Assembly (NCBI RefSeq): GCF_900115865.1
Contig: NZ_FOXY01000007.1
Location: 1-64,000 of the forward strand
DNA: 64,000 nucleotides
Direction: 5' to 3'
DNA from: Donghicola eburneus
GTDB taxonomy: Bacteria; Pseudomonadota; Alphaproteobacteria; Rhodobacterales; Rhodobacteraceae
The notes under the pieces are model-generated. The model saw only the letters and a program-made list of their open reading frames with translations, did not search any database and was not told the origin of the DNA. Shown here in pieces: positions 1 through 8,761 of the stretch; position 1 is the first letter of the stretch; each line of letters opens with the position of its first letter. The position numbers and the translations under genes are program-made.

Positions 1-32
1 ATCTGTTCGTCCGTAAATCGTGTACGCTTCAT
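1..32 (-). mobile_element. IS3-type transposase OrfA, first codons only (cut by window edge)
   Basis: Reading leftwards from 32, the frame gives MKRTRFTDEQI, a typical opening of IS3-family OrfA (HTH_Tnp_1-like) proteins, and then runs off the window. About 17 bases upstream of the start, the minus strand reads TGACCCAATTTGAGG (54 down to 40). This begins with the TG expected of an IS3 terminus, so the element may end near 54. The inverted partner and target duplication lie outside the window. Only ten codons are visible, so the family call rests on a short match. Confidence 0.6.
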
Positions 33-54
33 TGTCTGTCCTCAAATTGGGTCA

Positions 55-732
55 GACTCTAATCGATGATGGAGGAAAAATCCCGTGGCAGGTCACCTGT
101 AAACACACAGTTAAGACAGGAGATGCTGGGTCCCATCGTTAATCTATTTATGCAAGGCGATCGAAAGAGCTATATCGGCCAGTTTCTTTGTACATATTGA
201 TCTAAGGAGACAGCGATGGACGATTGCAGGGGATTTCACAGGCGAGTTCAAGCTCGATCAATTCTCCCTAAGTGCTATTCACACCATCCGTTTTGCTCTG
301 GCACGAACGTATTCCAAGCCGGGTCGGGGCATCTCACATAACAAGATGCTAAGTCGAAAAGCCGTGTTTAAGGTGGACCGAAATTTCTATACGAGCGGCT
401 TTGTCAAATACCTTCAAAGAAGCAAGCCGTGCGCAATTCGAGTTCCTGCAATCAACGCTTTCGAATTGTGGGCAGCATTCGTAACTTATGGATGACGAGA
501 GCAGCGAGTACGATGGCCGAGAGTAATACTTTGGGCATCGATCATAGCGGATCGAGACGCGACGCCAATCCTTCACGTTACACTGCCGACAGAGGAAGGG
601 GGGAGGGTAACGAGAAAATGCCCCGCGCTATAGATCAGCAGGGCCCGCGAAAGCGAGGGCCGAGAAGGCCGCTGTTGTGCAAAAAGAACAGTTATAGTGC
701 CGACGCTAAACGAATAAGCGTCAGTAATTCCT
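55..732. other. Non-coding or decayed stretch between IS debris and the ars operon
   Basis: Apart from the IS5-type scrap at 480-600, I recognise nothing here. A 41-codon frame at 216-341 (plus) sits behind AAGGAG but has no recognisable product. A second plus frame without an ATG stays open from about 190 to 490 and reads like shuffled, non-family sequence. The region is less GC-rich than its neighbours and looks like decayed mobile or accessory DNA. Confidence 0.45.
480..600 (-). pseudogene. Frameshifted C-terminal remnant of an IS5-type transposase
   Basis: The minus strand from 576 reads VKDWRRVSIRYDRCPK, which resembles the KDWRR-x-ATRYDRCPK block near the C-terminus of IS5-family DDE transposases. 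After CPK the expected hydrophobic tail continues only in another frame, as VLLSAIVLAALVIHKL, so there is a one-base frameshift around 530. Upstream, the sequence before KDWRR is only loosely like the expected MFGRL and is degraded. No catalytic domain is recognisable. This is a decayed fragment, not a working gene. Confidence 0.6.
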
Positions 733-1977
733 TCAAGAGCGTAACTGACCTGCCGCAATCATTGACATGAGCACCATAACGGTCGCGCACGCTAAGAGCA
801 GCACCAAGCCCCCCATTTGGTAAGCTGCCCCAGACATAACAGTCCCAATCAGTCGCCCCGCGGCGTTGGCCATGTAGTAAAAGCCCACGTCCATAGTTAC
901 CCGTTCTGACTTGGTGAATGCGAGGATCAGGTACGAATGGAGCGAAGAATTGATTGCGAAGACGGCGCCAAAGGCCAAGAGTCCAACGATCAGTAACGCC
1001 GTAAGCCAATCGGATGGGCCGGTTGCCATGAATGCGGCGCAGGCGAGAGCGGCAGGAATGGCCGAAAGCAAGAACGCCCAACGGCGCGCGTCGGCGATGA
1101 GAGCCGCTTCCGAACGGGCGCCTGCGCGCAGGACTTTGGGCGCAAGACCTTGGATCAAGCCGTACAGAATAATCCACGCAGCCATGAACGTTCCGATGAT
1201 GAAGAATGCCGTGCGATTGCCCTCTGCGGTCCCATCAGACAGCACACTGTAAAAATAGATCGGGATGCCCACCACAAACCACACGTCCCGCGCAGCAAAT
1301 AGAAACAGGCGTGCCACCGAGAGCCAGTTCACGTTGGCCGACTTTGAGAAGACTTCCGAAAATTTGGCACCCTTTCGTCCTGTCGGCAGCCCGGCAGGCA
1401 TCGCATAGGCAATAGCGACGAGTATGATGAACAACACGCCTGCCATCAAATAAGTCGCCCAAACAAAACCTAACGTGGACAACATCAGAGTACCCAGCAA
1501 GAAGCCGACGCCTTTGACCGCATTCTTGGAGCCTGTCAGGACAGCGACCCAACGGAACAGACCTCCTTTCTCAGTTGGGGCCAGAAGCTTGACTGCAGAC
1601 TTTGACGACATCTTGGCCAGATCCTTGGCCACGCCGCTCGCACCTTGGACGCACATAACGTAGGTGACTGACAGACCGATGGACCATGCTGGATCGAGTT
1701 GCGCCAAGGCAATCAGCGCAACCACCTGAATGCCGAGCCCGACGTAGAGGGTAGAGGTCAGTCCAAACCGCGCGGCAATCCAGCCTGCGGACAGGTTCGT
1801 GACCATGCCTGCAATCTCGTAAAGCACGAACAAGTAGGCCAGTTGCACAGGGCTGAAGCCCAGAGTGTGGAAATGCAGCAAAACGAGCATTCTCAGCGCC
1901 CCGTCGGTCAGCATGAAAGCCCAATAGGCCGCTGTGACCGCGATGTAGGCGGACATTCCTTCGGGGCGGGTGCTCAC
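733..1977 (-). CDS. arsJ: Organoarsenical efflux MFS transporter ArsJ
   Basis: A 414-residue MFS-type membrane protein with about twelve hydrophobic segments. Its N-terminal region ([20 protein letters not shown]) is characteristic of ArsJ. ArsJ exports 1-arseno-3-phosphoglycerate, the unstable product made when GAPDH uses arsenate in place of phosphate; once outside, it breaks down and releases arsenate. It is the last gene of a three-gene minus-strand operon. Its ATG overlaps the stop of the GAPDH gene by four bases, so the two are translationally coupled, which fits their shared pathway. Downstream lies only IS debris and I see no clear intrinsic terminator. The gene is full length and looks intact. 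Confidence 0.93.
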   Translation of the reverse strand: MSTRPEGMSAYIAVTAAYWAFMLTDGALRMLVLLHFHTLGFSPVQLAYLFVLYEIAGMVTNLSAGWIAARFGLTSTLYVGLGIQVVALIALAQLDPAWSIGLSVTYVMCVQGASGVAKDLAKMSSKSAVKLLAPTEKGGLFRWVAVLTGSKNAVKGVGFLLGTLMLSTLGFVWATYLMAGVLFIILVAIAYAMPAGLPTGRKGAKFSEVFSKSANVNWLSVARLFLFAARDVWFVVGIPIYFYSVLSDGTAEGNRTAFFIIGTFMAAWIILYGLIQGLAPKVLRAGARSEAALIADARRWAFLLSAIPAALACAAFMATGPSDWLTALLIVGLLAFGAVFAINSSLHSYLILAFTKSERVTMDVGFYYMANAAGRLIGTVMSGAAYQMGGLVLLLACATVMVLMSMIAAGQLRS

Positions 1978-2972
1978 AGGCGGGCTCCGACCATTTCGGC
2001 CACGTCAACGAGCCGATGCGCGTAGCCCATCTCGTTGTCATACCAAGCGTAGACTTTGACTTGGGTGCCGTTGATCACCATCGTCGACAGGGCGTCCACG
2101 ATCGAGGAACGTATGTCGTTGGTGTAGTCGGTAGACACCAGCGGCCGTGTTTCATAGCCGAGGATGCCGGCCAGCGGGCCTTCGGCGGCGGCTTTGAACA
2201 AGGCATTGACCTCTTCGGCTGTGGTCTCCCGCTCCACCTCAAAGACGCAGTCGGTCAGCGACGCATTCAGCAGAGGCACACGCACGGCATGACCGTTCAG
2301 GCGGCCCTTGAGTTCGGGATAGATCAGGGTGATCGCCGTGGCGCTGCCCGTTGTCGTCGGGATTAGCGAGTTCAGTGCAGATCGCGCGCGGCGCAGATCC
2401 TTGGCGGGGCGATCCACGATGGTCTGTGTGTTGGTCACGTCGTGGATCGTGGTGATCGAACCATGCTTGATGCCCAAGTTTTCGTGGATGACCTTGACCA
2501 CAGGTGCAAGGCAGTTGGTGGTGCAGCTTGCCGCGGTGACGATCTGATGCTCTTTGGGATCGTAGACGTCGTTGTTCACGCCGTAGACAATGTTCGCCGT
2601 GGGGCCGTCTTTGACAGGGGCCGAGACGACAACCTTTTTCACGCCTGCTGCAAAGTAGGGGGCGAGCTTGGCCTCGGTCTTGAAAACGCCGGTGCAGTCG
2701 ATGACTACATCAACGCCGTCCAGAGGCAGTTCGTTCAGGTCAGATGTACCGACAAACGGCAGGCGGGTGCCGTTGATCGTGACGCTATCCGAGTCGTGGC
2801 TGAACTCTGCATCCCAGCGGCCGTGAACGGTGTCGAATTCCAGCAAGTGGGCATGCATCTCGGGATCGCCTACTGCGTCGTTGATCCATGCTATCTTGGC
2901 GCCGCGCTCGAGCAGCGGTTTGAGGGCAAGCTTACCGATGCGGCCAAGGCCATTCAGGGCGTAGGTGATCAT
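1974..2972 (-). CDS. ArsJ-associated glyceraldehyde-3-phosphate dehydrogenase
   Basis: A 332-residue GAPDH that, in this context, makes 1-arseno-3-phosphoglycerate from glyceraldehyde-3-phosphate and arsenate for export by ArsJ. The NAD-binding NGLGRIG is at residues 7-13, and ASCTTNC (148-154) puts the catalytic cysteine at 150, the classic GAPDH position. The frame extends upstream to 3221, but those codons are the other frame of arsC. The ATG at 2972 begins the GAPDH fold exactly and overlaps the stop of the arsR-arsC gene by four bases. Its place between an arsenate-responsive fusion and arsJ marks it as the arsenic-dedicated copy and not the glycolytic one. Confidence 0.93.
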   Translation of the reverse strand: MITYALNGLGRIGKLALKPLLERGAKIAWINDAVGDPEMHAHLLEFDTVHGRWDAEFSHDSDSVTINGTRLPFVGTSDLNELPLDGVDVVIDCTGVFKTEAKLAPYFAAGVKKVVVSAPVKDGPTANIVYGVNNDVYDPKEHQIVTAASCTTNCLAPVVKVIHENLGIKHGSITTIHDVTNTQTIVDRPAKDLRRARSALNSLIPTTTGSATAITLIYPELKGRLNGHAVRVPLLNASLTDCVFEVERETTAEEVNALFKAAAEGPLAGILGYETRPLVSTDYTNDIRSSIVDALSTMVINGTQVKVYAWYDNEMGYAHRLVDVAEMVGARL

Positions 2973-3793
2973 GCGTCGTAGTCCTTTGGCATGCGGGCAA
3001 TAGAGTCGATCGCGCTCTGCAACGCGATCCGGTCCAGCGAGTCGACTTGTAGCTGCACGAAAGCGGCAACGCGCTGGCGCAGCGCGCGATAGGTGTGTTG
3101 GTAGGCGTCTTCGATAGAGAATCCGCTTGCGACCAGAGAGCTGGGGTCTGGCAAGCCCCAGTGGCCGCTGATCGGTTGCCCCTCCCATGTGGGGCACTCT
3201 TCGTTCGCGGCTTGGTTGCACACAGTGAAAACGAAATCCATTTGCGGGGCCATATGCCCCTGAAACGCATCCATGTGTTTGGGCGACAGGCCGATGGGTT
3301 CAATCCCGTTGGCTTCGAGTGTGCGTAGGGCCATTGGGTTCACGGAGTCGCGCGGATGTGTCCCGGCGGAGTAGGCCTTGAACCGATCACCCGCCATGTC
3401 TCGCAGAATGGCTTCGGCCATGATCGACCTTGCAGAGTTTCCGGTGCACAAGAACAGAACGCTCATTTTGCCGCTTGATCTTGGAGCGGGGGCTGGGGCG
3501 CACATTTCGGGGCGGCCACGGCAGCAATCCACCAGCAGATAGTCAAAGGTCTGTCGCACAGTCTCCATATCCACCGAATACATGAGCGAGGTGCCCGCGC
3601 GTTGCTGCGTCACCAGCCCGACCTGCATGAGCGAGGACAGGTAGGTGGAGAGAGTACTGGCCTTGAGGTCCAGCGCGCCCGCGATTTCACCTGCGGGCAA
3701 TCGGTCTGGATAGCGGCGCATCAACAGACGGAACAGGGCCAGCCGCGCAGGGTGACCCAGAATAGCGAGACGATCGGGAATCATTTTTTCCAT
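2969..3793 (-). CDS. ArsR repressor fused to arsenate reductase ArsC
   Basis: A two-domain protein of 274 residues. Residues 1-90 form an ArsR-type winged helix. A cysteine group (C90, C91, C98) follows, spaced much like the As(III) site of Acidithiobacillus-type ArsR. Residues 110-274 form a low-molecular-weight-phosphatase-type arsenate reductase with the CTGNSAR loop (C116-R122) and two further cysteines (C192, C200) suited to a thioredoxin-coupled disulfide relay. One polypeptide would thus sense arsenite and reduce arsenate. It is first in the operon and couples to the GAPDH gene. The start is uncertain: the ATG at 3793 abuts a palindrome with no room for a Shine-Dalgarno site, while the in-frame ATG at 3784 has a weak GGA four bases upstream. 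Confidence 0.9.
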   Translation of the reverse strand: MEKMIPDRLAILGHPARLALFRLLMRRYPDRLPAGEIAGALDLKASTLSTYLSSLMQVGLVTQQRAGTSLMYSVDMETVRQTFDYLLVDCCRGRPEMCAPAPAPRSSGKMSVLFLCTGNSARSIMAEAILRDMAGDRFKAYSAGTHPRDSVNPMALRTLEANGIEPIGLSPKHMDAFQGHMAPQMDFVFTVCNQAANEECPTWEGQPISGHWGLPDPSSLVASGFSIEDAYQHTYRALRQRVAAFVQLQVDSLDRIALQSAIDSIARMPKDYDA

Positions 3794-3813
3794 ATTTCAG
3801 GTATATCCGAAAT
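3794..3813 (-). promoter_or_regulatory. Candidate ArsR operator
   Basis: A 20-base imperfect inverted repeat with arms ATTTC and GAAAT around GGTATATCC-like sequence lies immediately upstream of the arsR-arsC start. ArsR proteins bind AT-rich dyads of this type over their own promoters, so autorepression relieved by arsenite is the natural inference. Binding is not shown by the sequence alone. Confidence 0.5.
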
Positions 3814-3850
3814 ATAGACATTGGAGCGTGAATTTTTTGTAACGCCCCAT

Positions 3851-3876
3851 AAAAAAGGGCCACCCGAAGGTGGCCC
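3851..3876 (-). terminator. Rho-independent terminator of the AGCS symporter gene
   Basis: An eight-pair perfect stem (GGGCCACC / GGTGGCCC) with a four-base loop is followed on the minus strand by six T residues. It lies just past the stop of the symporter gene at 3887. Confidence 0.9.
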
Positions 3877-3886
3877 TAAGTTTGGC

Positions 3887-5314
3887 TTAGCCGTTGTGGC
3901 CGCGCCATGCTTCGCGGTCGATATCGAGATCCGCAAAGTCATCTGGGTTCAGGACAGGGCGTTCGACCCCATCCTTGAGTTGTTCCCGGAAGTCGCGCAG
4001 CAGGCGCATCGCGACAGGGAAGAGCATCATGATCGCAAGCAGGTTCACGATCGCCAGAATGCCCATCATCGGGTCCGAGAAGAAGAAGACGGCGGTTGCT
4101 CCGGGTGCGACGGCACCAAGGAAGACAATGCCCATGATCGCCAGACGGAAGCTGACCAGAACTGCTTTGCTCTGGGTCATGAAGGTCAGAGCGTTTTCGC
4201 CAAGGTAGTAGTTGTAGATGATCGACGAGAAAGCAAAGAGCAGGATCGCCAGCGTCAGGTAGTACTGCGCCCAATCACCAAGGTGGAACACGATGGACTG
4301 CTGGGTCAGGGCGACACCGTCGATGCCTTCGGCACCGGGAACGTAGACATCACCCAGCAGGATCACGAAAGCGGTGCACGAGCAGATCAGGATGGTATCG
4401 ATGAAGACCGAGAAGGCCTGCGTGATGCCTTGGCTGATCGGGTGACGCACATGGGCAGTCGCCGCGACGTTGGGGGCAGAGCCCAAGCCTGCCTCGTTCG
4501 AGAACAGACCGCGGCGTAGACCTTGGGCAATCGCTGCGCCCATACCGCCACTGACAGCTTCTTCCCAACCAAAGGCATTGCGCACAATGGTGGTCAGGAC
4601 GGTGGGAATGTCGCTGAGATTCATCAAGATGACGACCAGTGCCATCAGGATATAGCCCACCGCCATGATCGGGACGACAACGTCCGACGCCTTGGCAATG
4701 CGGTGGATGCCGCCAAAGATGATGAAGCCAGAGATCACGGCCAGCGCGATACCGGTCCACAGGCGATCCACACCCAGCGAGTCCTGTACAGCGCCCGCGA
4801 CGGTGTTGCCTTGGAATGCGTTGAAGCCGAGGCCGAACGCTGCGATCAGGCAGATCGCGTAGACCACTGCCAGCCATTTGTAGGAGGCACCGAGGCCGTG
4901 CATGATCGCGGTCGCCGGACCACCGCGATAGCCGCCGTCATCGGTCTTGCGCTTGAACAGCTGCGCGAGCGAGCATTCGACGAGGCTAGTGGCCATGCCG
5001 ACCAGCGCAATCGCCCACATCCAGAACACCGCGCCGGGCCCGCCAAGGGTGATCGCAACCGCAACGCCCGCGATGTTGCCACCGCCGACACGACCGCCCA
5101 CAGATACCAGCAATGCCTCGCGTGCAGAAATCTGGGAATTGTCGTCCGAGTTGTTCTTGTTCGACAGAACTCGGAACATGCGGCCGAAGTACTCGATCTG
5201 GACAAAGCCGGTGGCGATGGTGATGAACGCGCCAAAGACGACAAGGATCGGGATCAGGGACCAACCCCATGTCAGATCGCCGATCCTGCCAAAGATCATT
5301 TCTAAAAATTCCAT
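3887..5314 (-). CDS. Alanine/glycine:cation symporter (AGCS family)
   Basis: A 475-residue inner-membrane carrier of the AGCS (AlsT/DagA) family, which takes up alanine or glycine with Na+ or H+. It has about eleven hydrophobic segments. The family signature region GGRVGGGNIAGVAVAI is at residues 73-88, and RGLFSNEAGLGSAPN lies in the middle of the protein. The C-terminus is a short charged cytoplasmic tail. It is monocistronic with its own terminator and is transcribed divergently from the XRE-type regulator at 5455, which may therefore regulate it. The exact substrate cannot be read from sequence. Confidence 0.92.
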   Translation of the reverse strand: MEFLEMIFGRIGDLTWGWSLIPILVVFGAFITIATGFVQIEYFGRMFRVLSNKNNSDDNSQISAREALLVSVGGRVGGGNIAGVAVAITLGGPGAVFWMWAIALVGMATSLVECSLAQLFKRKTDDGGYRGGPATAIMHGLGASYKWLAVVYAICLIAAFGLGFNAFQGNTVAGAVQDSLGVDRLWTGIALAVISGFIIFGGIHRIAKASDVVVPIMAVGYILMALVVILMNLSDIPTVLTTIVRNAFGWEEAVSGGMGAAIAQGLRRGLFSNEAGLGSAPNVAATAHVRHPISQGITQAFSVFIDTILICSCTAFVILLGDVYVPGAEGIDGVALTQQSIVFHLGDWAQYYLTLAILLFAFSSIIYNYYLGENALTFMTQSKAVLVSFRLAIMGIVFLGAVAPGATAVFFFSDPMMGILAIVNLLAIMMLFPVAMRLLRDFREQLKDGVERPVLNPDDFADLDIDREAWRGHNG

Positions 5315-5454
5315 GAAGCCCCTCGTGGATCCGGTCTTGGTTCAAAGTTCGGGGCACCCTAGTGAGCGAACCGAGGGTTACCATTTCGCTAGCTTGCGCA
5401 GGGGTGGCGCGATCTGTATGCGAACCAGCGTCAACTAGTGAAAGATGTGCCCAC

Positions 5455-6267
5455 ATGTCCCGAGATTTGCCCGCCAACCTGAAGGCGCTGTGCAGTTATC
5501 ATAAATCTATCGCCGAAGTGTGCCGGCAGTTGGGCATGAACCGCTCGCAGTTCAACCGCTACCTCAGCGGCGAGACGTTTCCCTCCTTGCGGATCATGCG
5601 GCGGATGTGCGACTTCTTTGGTGTCGAAGAGGCTGAACTGCTGCTGCCCCACGGACAGTTCATGGAGCTGATCAGGCTCAAACCTCAGGAATCCGGCGTA
5701 CGCGCCGAAACCAACAAGATCGCCGCAATTGCTGAGGACCTGCGCATGGGCTCTCGGACCGATCTGGATCGCTACGTGGGATATTATTTCACCTACTACA
5801 ACTCCATGTCCCATCCGGGGATGATCTTGCGAGCGCTGACGCAGCTGTACCGTACCCAGCACGGGATCAACGTCAAAAGCATCGAGAAGGTCGGTTTGCC
5901 TGGTCAGGCCAAGTTCACCTGCAAATACGAGGGCGCTTGCTTCTTGCTGGGGGATCGCCTGTTCATGACCGTGATGGAGATGCTGACCCGCAACGAGGTC
6001 ATGCAGATCATCCTTTATCCCAGCTATAACAACCGGATCAATTATTTGACGGGCGTCGTGACAGGGGTGGCCGCCCGTGCGCCGCGCCCGCCTGCGGCCA
6101 CGCGGATGGTCTGTCAGTATCTGGGCCAGAGCCTTGATCTGCGTAAAAGTCTGAAGCTGAGCGGGCTCTATCAGCCAGACGATACATCGATCCCAGCAGA
6201 GGTGCGTCACATGCTGTCGGGCGGTCTGCGCGCGGGGTCGGGTCTGATCGAGGCGCCTCTGCCCTAA
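5455..6267 (+). CDS. XRE-type helix-turn-helix transcriptional regulator
   Basis: A 270-residue protein. Residues about 15-50 (AEVCRQLGMNRSQFNRYLSG and following) form an XRE/Cro-type HTH. The remaining 220 residues are an uncharacterised effector-like region without a family I can name; conserved-looking aromatic runs include YVGYYFTYYNS. The ATG at 5455 begins exactly at the HTH; the frame extends upstream to 5362 but those codons have no domain character. It is divergent from the AGCS symporter and convergent with asparaginase, and its stop codon overlaps the asparaginase stop. A role in controlling amino-acid uptake or breakdown is a guess from position. Confidence 0.8.
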   Translation: MSRDLPANLKALCSYHKSIAEVCRQLGMNRSQFNRYLSGETFPSLRIMRRMCDFFGVEEAELLLPHGQFMELIRLKPQESGVRAETNKIAAIAEDLRMGSRTDLDRYVGYYFTYYNSMSHPGMILRALTQLYRTQHGINVKSIEKVGLPGQAKFTCKYEGACFLLGDRLFMTVMEMLTRNEVMQIILYPSYNNRINYLTGVVTGVAARAPRPPAATRMVCQYLGQSLDLRKSLKLSGLYQPDDTSIPAEVRHMLSGGLRAGSGLIEAPLP

Positions 6268-7217
6268 GCGGCGGTGTATTCCCCACACTGGCAGGTGGTC
6301 AGGTACTCGCGCTGCGAGTCAATGTTTTCGAATTGGCTCAGGGCGAATTGGACTTTGGCATAAGCCATCTCTGGTGTCATGTCGCGTCCGTCGATCACAT
6401 CAGTCTCGCGCAGGACGCCGCCCGCTGCGTAGGTGCCAAGGCGAATCCCGCCCTCGGCGCACTGGGACACGGCGACGACCGGGATTTGCCGCTCTTGCGC
6501 GCGGCGCAGGGCTGCGCGCAAGGCGGGCGTATCCGGAGCCGTACCCGAGCCATAGCAGCGCAGGACGATGCCCGCGCAGGTGTCTGCGGCAAAACGGATC
6601 AGCTCTGTGCAGGTGCCGGGCGTGATCGAGACCACGCCGACGCGGTGGTCCTGAACTTGTGCGAGGTTCAAGGTTTCCGCGGGGATCACTGGCGGGGTCA
6701 TCACCGTCTCGGCTTCGAACGCGTCAAAGGCATGGGAATGGGATTTCCGGACCCGCCCGCCGTGCAGCAGATTGCCCGCGAATTGCACCCAGACGCCTGC
6801 GGGGGCTTCGCTCGCGGCGGTCAGGGCATCGTTCAGGTTTCGCGTACCGTCCGTCCCTTCAACCGTCAGGGGCAACATCGCACCCGTGACGATCACCGGC
6901 TTGCGTAGTCCACGAAGCCCCAGACACAGAGCGGCTGCAGTGTAGGCGAGTGTGTCCGTGCCGTGGGTCACGACGAACCCGTCATAGCGGTCGTACTCCG
7001 CATGGATGGTTGCGGCGATCTTGGCCCAATCGGCAGGGGTGGCCTGCGCGCTATCAATCAACGGATCAAAGCCTTGGACGTGCACTTCGGTCGAGACCTG
7101 ACCCGCTGCCCGCAACTCTTCGATTGCGGTTTCCAACACGCCAGAGCGAGGGGCAAACCCTGCATCGGTTTGAACCATGCCGATGGTGCCACCGGTGTGA
7201 ATCACTAACAGAGCCAT
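6264..7217 (-). CDS. L-asparaginase
   Basis: A 317-residue asparaginase/glutaminase-family hydrolase that converts asparagine to aspartate and ammonia. Both threonine signatures are present: TGGTIG at residues 8-13, with the nucleophile at Thr11, and HGTDT at 85-89, with the Thr/Asp catalytic pair. There is no signal peptide, so it is a cytoplasmic type. The start at 7217 is supported by AAGGGGA just upstream; the longer frame to 7313 has no such site and no domain content. It converges on the XRE regulator with overlapping stop codons (6264-6267), leaving no room for a terminator. It may belong functionally with the amino-acid symporter on the other side of that regulator. Confidence 0.92.
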   Translation of the reverse strand: MALLVIHTGGTIGMVQTDAGFAPRSGVLETAIEELRAAGQVSTEVHVQGFDPLIDSAQATPADWAKIAATIHAEYDRYDGFVVTHGTDTLAYTAAALCLGLRGLRKPVIVTGAMLPLTVEGTDGTRNLNDALTAASEAPAGVWVQFAGNLLHGGRVRKSHSHAFDAFEAETVMTPPVIPAETLNLAQVQDHRVGVVSITPGTCTELIRFAADTCAGIVLRCYGSGTAPDTPALRAALRRAQERQIPVVAVSQCAEGGIRLGTYAAGGVLRETDVIDGRDMTPEMAYAKVQFALSQFENIDSQREYLTTCQCGEYTAA

Positions 7218-7501
7218 ATTGTCCCCTTGCCGTTTGCTGGATTGTAACCTTGATCGCATGCGCGCCGATAGGGTCTGGTGCCCGACGCAGGCAAGCGCTG
7301 CCAGATATCGCATGCTCTGCGTTTGGTGTGAACTGCCCTAACCAGAGCATCAATTCGCGTCAAAACGCCCATACGCCGGAATACGCTCGTTGCCGAAGCT
7401 CTGGTTTCGGGCGACTCAGATGGCCGGTCTCCGCTTGAGCCGTTATCGCAAACAGTCTTACAAGAAGGGTAACTTTGCCCTTGTTCGATCAGGAGACCCC
7501 C

Positions 7502-8761
7502 ATGCCCCAATCAGCGCCCGGACCAGAGGGATCGACCCCGTGGCTCTCCTCGCCTGAGCATCGTGCGTGGCTGACCCAAGAGGCCGAGCGACAGCTTGAT
7601 TTCTTTGCGCGTAGCATCCGGCCTGAAGGAGGCTTTGTATCTCTGGATTATGACGGGGCGCCGATGGCGCACCAACTCCAAGAACTGCATTCCACAACGC
7701 GCTTGGTCCACAGCTACGCCTTGGCGCACTTGGCAGGGTATCAGGGCGCGGAGACGCTGATTGACCAAGGCATGGCGTACCTTTGGAACGCGCATCGCGA
7801 CAGGGCGTATAGCGGCTATGTATGGGGCGTGCAGGGGCAGCAGGTCGCCGACGGGCGCAAGCTGGCCTATGGGCATGTTTTCGTCTTGCTGGCTGGGGCG
7901 TCGGCCAAGTGCGCAGGTCACCCCGATGCGGACCGCTTGATTGATGATGCGAGCCACGTGCTCGACACCCACTTCTGGGAGGATGGCCCGAGCCTGTTCG
8001 CAGATGAGTGGAACCGAGATTGGACGCCATTTTCGACCTATCGCGGGATGAACGCCAACATGCATGGGGCCGAAGCGCTGCTCGCCGCCTACGAGGCCAC
8101 AGGGCGCGAGGTTTATCTGACACGGGCAGGACGTATTCTAGATTTCTTTATGCGACACGTCGCGCGGGATGAAGGCTGGCGTATTCCCGAACATTATACT
8201 GCTGATTGGCAAATAGATCGTGCCTATGACGGTGATCCGATGTTCCGGCCCAAAGGCACGACACCGGGACACTCTGTCGAGTGGTCGCGCCTGCTCTTGC
8301 AATACTGGGATCTGGTGGGGCGTCCAAAGGACGGCACGCTAGACATCGCGCGCTGTGTGGTGACCCGAGCGCTAGAGGATGCATGGGATACAGAGCGCGG
8401 CGGGCTGGTCTACACACTGAACTTCAATGGTACGCCGGACATCGCCGACCGCTATTGGTGGCCGGTGACTGAGGCGATCGGCGTGCTCGCGAGTCTCTTG
8501 AAGATCGCGCCGACGGAAGAGGACGAGCAGTGGTATCGACGCCTTTGGCAGTTCGCAAATGACCACTTTGTCGACCATGTTCATGGGGGCTGGTTCCCCG
8601 AGATCGACGCAGAGGGGCGTCCAATGGCGACACAATTCGCGGGGAAGCCCGACGTTTATCATGCGTTACAGGCGACGATGTTCCCGTTAGCGCAGGGCGT
8701 GTCCCGTTACGCCAAAGCGTTTGAGGACGCGCCCTTATGGCCTGTCGGTCAAGGTCAGTAA
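7502..8761 (+). CDS. AGE-family sugar epimerase/isomerase
   Basis: A 419-residue protein of the N-acylglucosamine 2-epimerase (AGE) superfamily, an (alpha/alpha)6 barrel that includes mannose isomerases and YihS-like aldose-ketose isomerases. Support comes from RLVHSYALAHLAG near residue 70, the NANMHGAEALLAAYEATG block around 190 and GHSVEWSRLLLQY around 260, which carries a typical AGE catalytic histidine. The ATG at 7502 has AGGAG seven bases upstream, which is better than the TTG at 7475. The substrate is not determined; mannose or a related aldose is most likely. Its last seven bases overlap the 3' end of the convergent pobA. Confidence 0.85.
   Translation: MPQSAPGPEGSTPWLSSPEHRAWLTQEAERQLDFFARSIRPEGGFVSLDYDGAPMAHQLQELHSTTRLVHSYALAHLAGYQGAETLIDQGMAYLWNAHRDRAYSGYVWGVQGQQVADGRKLAYGHVFVLLAGASAKCAGHPDADRLIDDASHVLDTHFWEDGPSLFADEWNRDWTPFSTYRGMNANMHGAEALLAAYEATGREVYLTRAGRILDFFMRHVARDEGWRIPEHYTADWQIDRAYDGDPMFRPKGTTPGHSVEWSRLLLQYWDLVGRPKDGTLDIARCVVTRALEDAWDTERGGLVYTLNFNGTPDIADRYWWPVTEAIGVLASLLKIAPTEEDEQWYRRLWQFANDHFVDHVHGGWFPEIDAEGRPMATQFAGKPDVYHALQATMFPLAQGVSRYAKAFEDAPLWPVGQGQ

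Noticed and set aside
216-341. A 41-codon plus-strand gene behind AAGGAG
   Set aside because: It has a good ribosome site but no recognisable product, lies in decayed IS-flanked DNA, and its codon use is unlike the rest of the window.
2973-3221. N-terminal extension of the GAPDH frame
   Set aside because: These 83 codons are the alternative frame of arsC. The ATG at 2972 starts the GAPDH fold and overlaps the upstream stop in the pattern used throughout the operon.
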